64,000 nt of DNA from an uncultured delta proteobacterium (GTDB lineage: Bacteria > Myxococcota_A > UBA9160 > JAFDET01). The DNA lies in contig CAMYLJ010000013.1 in NCBI GenBank assembly GCA_947259215.1, positions 1-64,000 of the forward strand. Reading direction: 5' to 3'. The position numbers were made by a program, and so were the translations under genes. Each line of letters opens with the position of its first letter. Within the stretch, counting starts at the first letter, position 1. The notes beneath the pieces are model-generated. The model did not search any database, had not been told where the DNA came from, and saw nothing but the letters and a program-made list of their open reading frames with translations. Positions 61,726 to 64,000 of the stretch are shown here, piece after piece.

Positions 61726-61885
61726 AGGGCCCGTCCTGGGCGGGTCCGCGTTCCGCCTGCAGCGCTAGCTCCGAGCGGGAAGATCCCCGCGGGACTTCGA
61801 GCCGAGGCAAGCGATGGTGGATCGCCACATCCGCGCACGGATTGGGTCGTACTCGGCGGCCCGGAGCGCGCGCGAGGCGGCGGGG

Positions 61886-63403
61886 CTAGCCCTCCGCCTC
61901 GGGGCGGCAGGCGGGCGCGGGCTCCGCGCTCTCCGGCAGGTTCGGGACCGGCGCCACCAGGTCCTGGAGGTAGACCTCCAGGTTCGTGTAGGGCTCGGCG
62001 AACTCGCGGCCGTTGCGGTCCTCGGGGTCGGCGGGGTCGAGGCCCCGCCGGCACTCCCAGCGGTCGTCCATGCCGTCGCGGTCGACGTCGGGCACCGACG
62101 AGCGACGCGGCGGGTCCTCCGGCCAGCCCCCCACCTGCTCCTGGGAGTCGACGATGCCACCCCCGCGGCCCCGGACCTGGCGCACCACCCGCTGATCCAC
62201 CGCGTCCCGTGCCAGGGAGGCGCCCGCCGTGTCCAGGACCTGCTCGTAGGCCTGGAGGGCGGGACGCAGCTCCGGCGGCGTGCGCGGGAAGGCGAAGGGC
62301 TGCGACGCCCGCTCCGGCTTGCCGGTGAAGCGCACCGGCGTCACCCGCTGCGGCGCGATCTCGCCTTCCGTCCGGGGGTCGTGCCAGTTGTCGTCCTGGT
62401 AGAGGAAGAGGCGATCGCCCTGGCTGCGGCCCATGAACGCGAAGACGCAGGTGGGACACGTGGTGCTCGGGCCCGCGACCAGGACGTTTCCGCGGTAGTT
62501 GAGGCGCACGTTCACGATGCCGGCGGACGCGTAGCCCGCCCGATCGCCCCAGTCGTAGACGACGTTGTTCACGAAGTCCACGTCGAGGCCGTCGATGCTG
62601 CCACCCTTGGGGTTGGTGTTGCCACCGATGGTCGGATTGCGGGCGGCGTGGTGAGCGTAGAGGTTGCCGTAGTAGGTCACCCCGCCCTTGCCGTAGCCTC
62701 GTATCAGGGATCCGAAGGCGTGGGAGCCGCGGGGATGGAACGAGCGGTTCAGGCTCTCCGACAGGATCGAGTGCTGGAGTGTGACCTCGCCGGACTTGAT
62801 GATCGAGAGCGCTTCGTCCAGCGACCAGGAGACCGACACGTGGTCCAGCAGCACGCGTCGGCTGACGCCGATCCCGATCCCATCCCCGGATTCGCCGCGC
62901 AGGTCCTCCTGCCCGCGGCCCTCCTTGCCCCGGACGCCGCGGGCATTCACGTCTCCAGGACGCACCCGCAGGTAGCGGATCACCACGTCCCGGGAACGCG
63001 CGATGCCGAACGGATAGCCGCGCAGCGTGATGCCGCCCGGCGCGGTCTGTCCCGCCACGGTGAGCCCCTCGACCTTGTCGATGCCGAGCGGCTCGTACAG
63101 GTCGATGGTGCCGCCCACCTCGAACACCACCGTGCGATGCTTCGTCTTCGGACGCAGTCCCCGGCGCAGGCTCCCGGGTCCGCCGTCGTCGAGGGTGGTG
63201 ACGTGGTAGACGTCGCCTCCCCGGCCTCCGCTGGCACCGGCGCCGAAGCCGACGGCTCCCGGGAAGGCGGGAGGCTCGGCGGCGGCGGCGCCCCCGAGGA
63301 GGAGAAGGAGCGCCGTCAGCAGCGGGAGCGCCTTGCGCACGGCCGCGAGGCTGCACCAACGCGGAACCGGGGGCAAGCACGCGCGCTTCCCGAGCACGCT
63401 CAC
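61886..63403 (-). CDS. Exported pectate-lyase-like parallel beta-helix protein
   Basis: A 505-residue secreted protein. FPGAVGFGAGASGGRGGDVYHVTTL opens a right-handed beta-helix, with GPGSLRRGL and VVFEVGGTIDL next, as in PL1-type pectate lyases. The active-site rung region includes DHVSVSWSLDEALSI. A C-terminal extension contains DVDRDGMDDRWECRRGLDP, a calcium-binding thrombospondin-type-3-like loop. The GTG at 63403 overlaps the upstream stop (GTGA); a GTG at 63340 directly before the signal peptide (RKALPLLTALLLLLGG) is an equally good start. Acts on an anionic polysaccharide outside the cell, consistent with the adjacent sulfatase. Confidence 0.85.
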   Translation of the reverse strand: MSVLGKRACLPPVPRWCSLAAVRKALPLLTALLLLLGGAAAAEPPAFPGAVGFGAGASGGRGGDVYHVTTLDDGGPGSLRRGLRPKTKHRTVVFEVGGTIDLYEPLGIDKVEGLTVAGQTAPGGITLRGYPFGIARSRDVVIRYLRVRPGDVNARGVRGKEGRGQEDLRGESGDGIGIGVSRRVLLDHVSVSWSLDEALSIIKSGEVTLQHSILSESLNRSFHPRGSHAFGSLIRGYGKGGVTYYGNLYAHHAARNPTIGGNTNPKGGSIDGLDVDFVNNVVYDWGDRAGYASAGIVNVRLNYRGNVLVAGPSTTCPTCVFAFMGRSQGDRLFLYQDDNWHDPRTEGEIAPQRVTPVRFTGKPERASQPFAFPRTPPELRPALQAYEQVLDTAGASLARDAVDQRVVRQVRGRGGGIVDSQEQVGGWPEDPPRRSSVPDVDRDGMDDRWECRRGLDPADPEDRNGREFAEPYTNLEVYLQDLVAPVPNLPESAEPAPACRPEAEG

Positions 63404-64000
63404 TCGACGTAGCCGAGCGCCCGAAGCTGCTCGCGGGATTCCGGGTCCAGCCGGACGTCCGCCGGGGCGCCCCGGACGAGCGCACGCCAGAGCGCGAGGT
63501 TGGCTCGCTTCTGCTCCCGCAACAGGCGCAGGATGCGGCGCTCGTAGAGCGCATGCCCCGGGATGGCGAGCGGCTGCTCCTCGCCGGGATCCGACCGGTA
63601 GTCGAACAGCCAGACCGACCTCTCGTCCGCGTGCCGCGAGCGGAGCACGTGCTGGTTGCCGAGCCAGAGCGAGCCCCGCACGCGATGGGCGCGATGCCGC
63701 TTGTAAGAGCTCACCTCCTCGGACACCGCCAGCCGCTCCCAGGGAGCGTCCGGATCCCGGACCAGCGGCAGCAGCGAGTCTCCCTGCAGGAGCAGCGGCT
63801 CCAGGGGAACGCCCGCCAGCTCGAGGATCGTCGGTGCGACGTCCACGAGCCCCACCGGCTCGTGCACCCGGCGACCGGCGGGCAGCTCCCCGGGATGCGC
63901 CATCAGCAGCGGCACGCGCAGCACCGTATTGAACCCCGGCGGATGGTGCTCCCAGAGCCCGCGCTCGCCCAGATGCTCCCCGTGATCCGAATGCATCACG
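63400..64000 (-). CDS. Sulfatase, C-terminal part (gene continues past the window)
   Basis: About 200 codons of an FGly-type sulfatase; the 5' end and the active-site CxPxR lie outside. Diagnostic segments are SDHGEHLGERGLWEHHPPGF (metal-binding Asp-His), VPLLMAHPG and LVDVAPTILELAGVPLEP, then the C-terminal subdomain LFDYRSDPGEEQPLA. It overlaps the pectate-lyase-like gene by 4 bp (GTGA), so the two are one operon, likely for a sulfated or acidic polysaccharide. Confidence 0.85.
   Translation of the reverse strand, partial: VMHSDHGEHLGERGLWEHHPPGFNTVLRVPLLMAHPGELPAGRRVHEPVGLVDVAPTILELAGVPLEPLLLQGDSLLPLVRDPDAPWERLAVSEEVSSYKRHRAHRVRGSLWLGNQHVLRSRHADERSVWLFDYRSDPGEEQPLAIPGHALYERRILRLLREQKRANLALWRALVRGAPADVRLDPESREQLRALGYVE

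Overview
The window is high-GC, gene-dense bacterial DNA with no rRNA, tRNA, CRISPR array, IS element or phage gene that I could find. Lineage hints come from the proteins. There are three secreted proteins with a VPEP ... R/K-rich PEP-CTERM tail and a TIGR04073-type exosortase-associated protein. There is also a soluble PQQ sugar dehydrogenase carrying a C-terminal domain common in 'deltaproteobacterial' secreted proteins, a wax-ester synthase and a selenoprotein. This fits a member of the former Deltaproteobacteria (Myxococcota, Binatota or relatives), probably known mainly from metagenomes. That placement is inference.

Layout. 0-4.3 kb holds phosphate uptake genes (pstS-pstC-pstA on the minus strand, phoU on the plus strand) with an arsenate reductase-like gene between them. 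4.4-24.5 kb is general metabolism: alcohol dehydrogenase, a tetR-hydrolase-ferredoxin reductase operon, an AIR synthase-like protein, acetoacetyl-CoA synthetase, MBL hydrolase and GST. The same stretch has YhbY, a VWA protein, a solute-binding lipoprotein, a sugar dehydrogenase and an MFS carrier, with PEP-CTERM proteins scattered among them. 24.5-37.5 kb holds a pentapeptide-repeat PEP-CTERM protein, a two-domain PPK2, an MFS_2 carrier and a wax-ester synthase. It continues with a sphingosine-phosphate-lyase-like/aminotransferase/glutamate dehydrogenase operon and a CASTOR/POLLUX-type ion channel with a membrane partner. 39-49.8 kb is a copper/silver block: cusCBA, copA, csoR with a clear CsoR operator, a Cys/His-rich exported protein, an ECF sigma factor and a possible NrsF-like membrane protein. 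49.9-52.3 kb is a TetR-controlled sulfatase. 61.9-64 kb holds a pectate-lyase-like protein and the 3' end of a second sulfatase.

The most interesting region is 52.8-61.7 kb. It reads as a predicted light or photo-oxidative-stress regulon: an Nei DNA glycosylase, two SRPBCC proteins, an FAD-dependent amine-oxidase-like enzyme, a photolyase-like remnant, a fasciclin remnant and small membrane proteins. It also contains an SDR, a nucleoside-diphosphate-sugar-epimerase-like protein and a peroxiredoxin-like/SDR fusion. The fusion carries an in-frame UGA at codon 41 in a UxxC motif, followed by a bacterial-SECIS-like hairpin, so it is very probably a selenoprotein. Three promoters in this region share the layout TAGACA-N16-TAGnnT. 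One of them contains two TAGACA units exactly 11 bp apart, the geometry known for B12-dependent CarH/LitR photoreceptor operators.

Four genes survive only as remnants: a crotonase, an alkylsulfatase-type MBL protein, a fasciclin protein and a photolyase-like protein. In three of these both ends remain and the middle is missing. A 69-bp double-hairpin repeat occurs twice, each time just after a stop codon. Three convergent gene pairs share a CTAG palindrome as their two stop codons.
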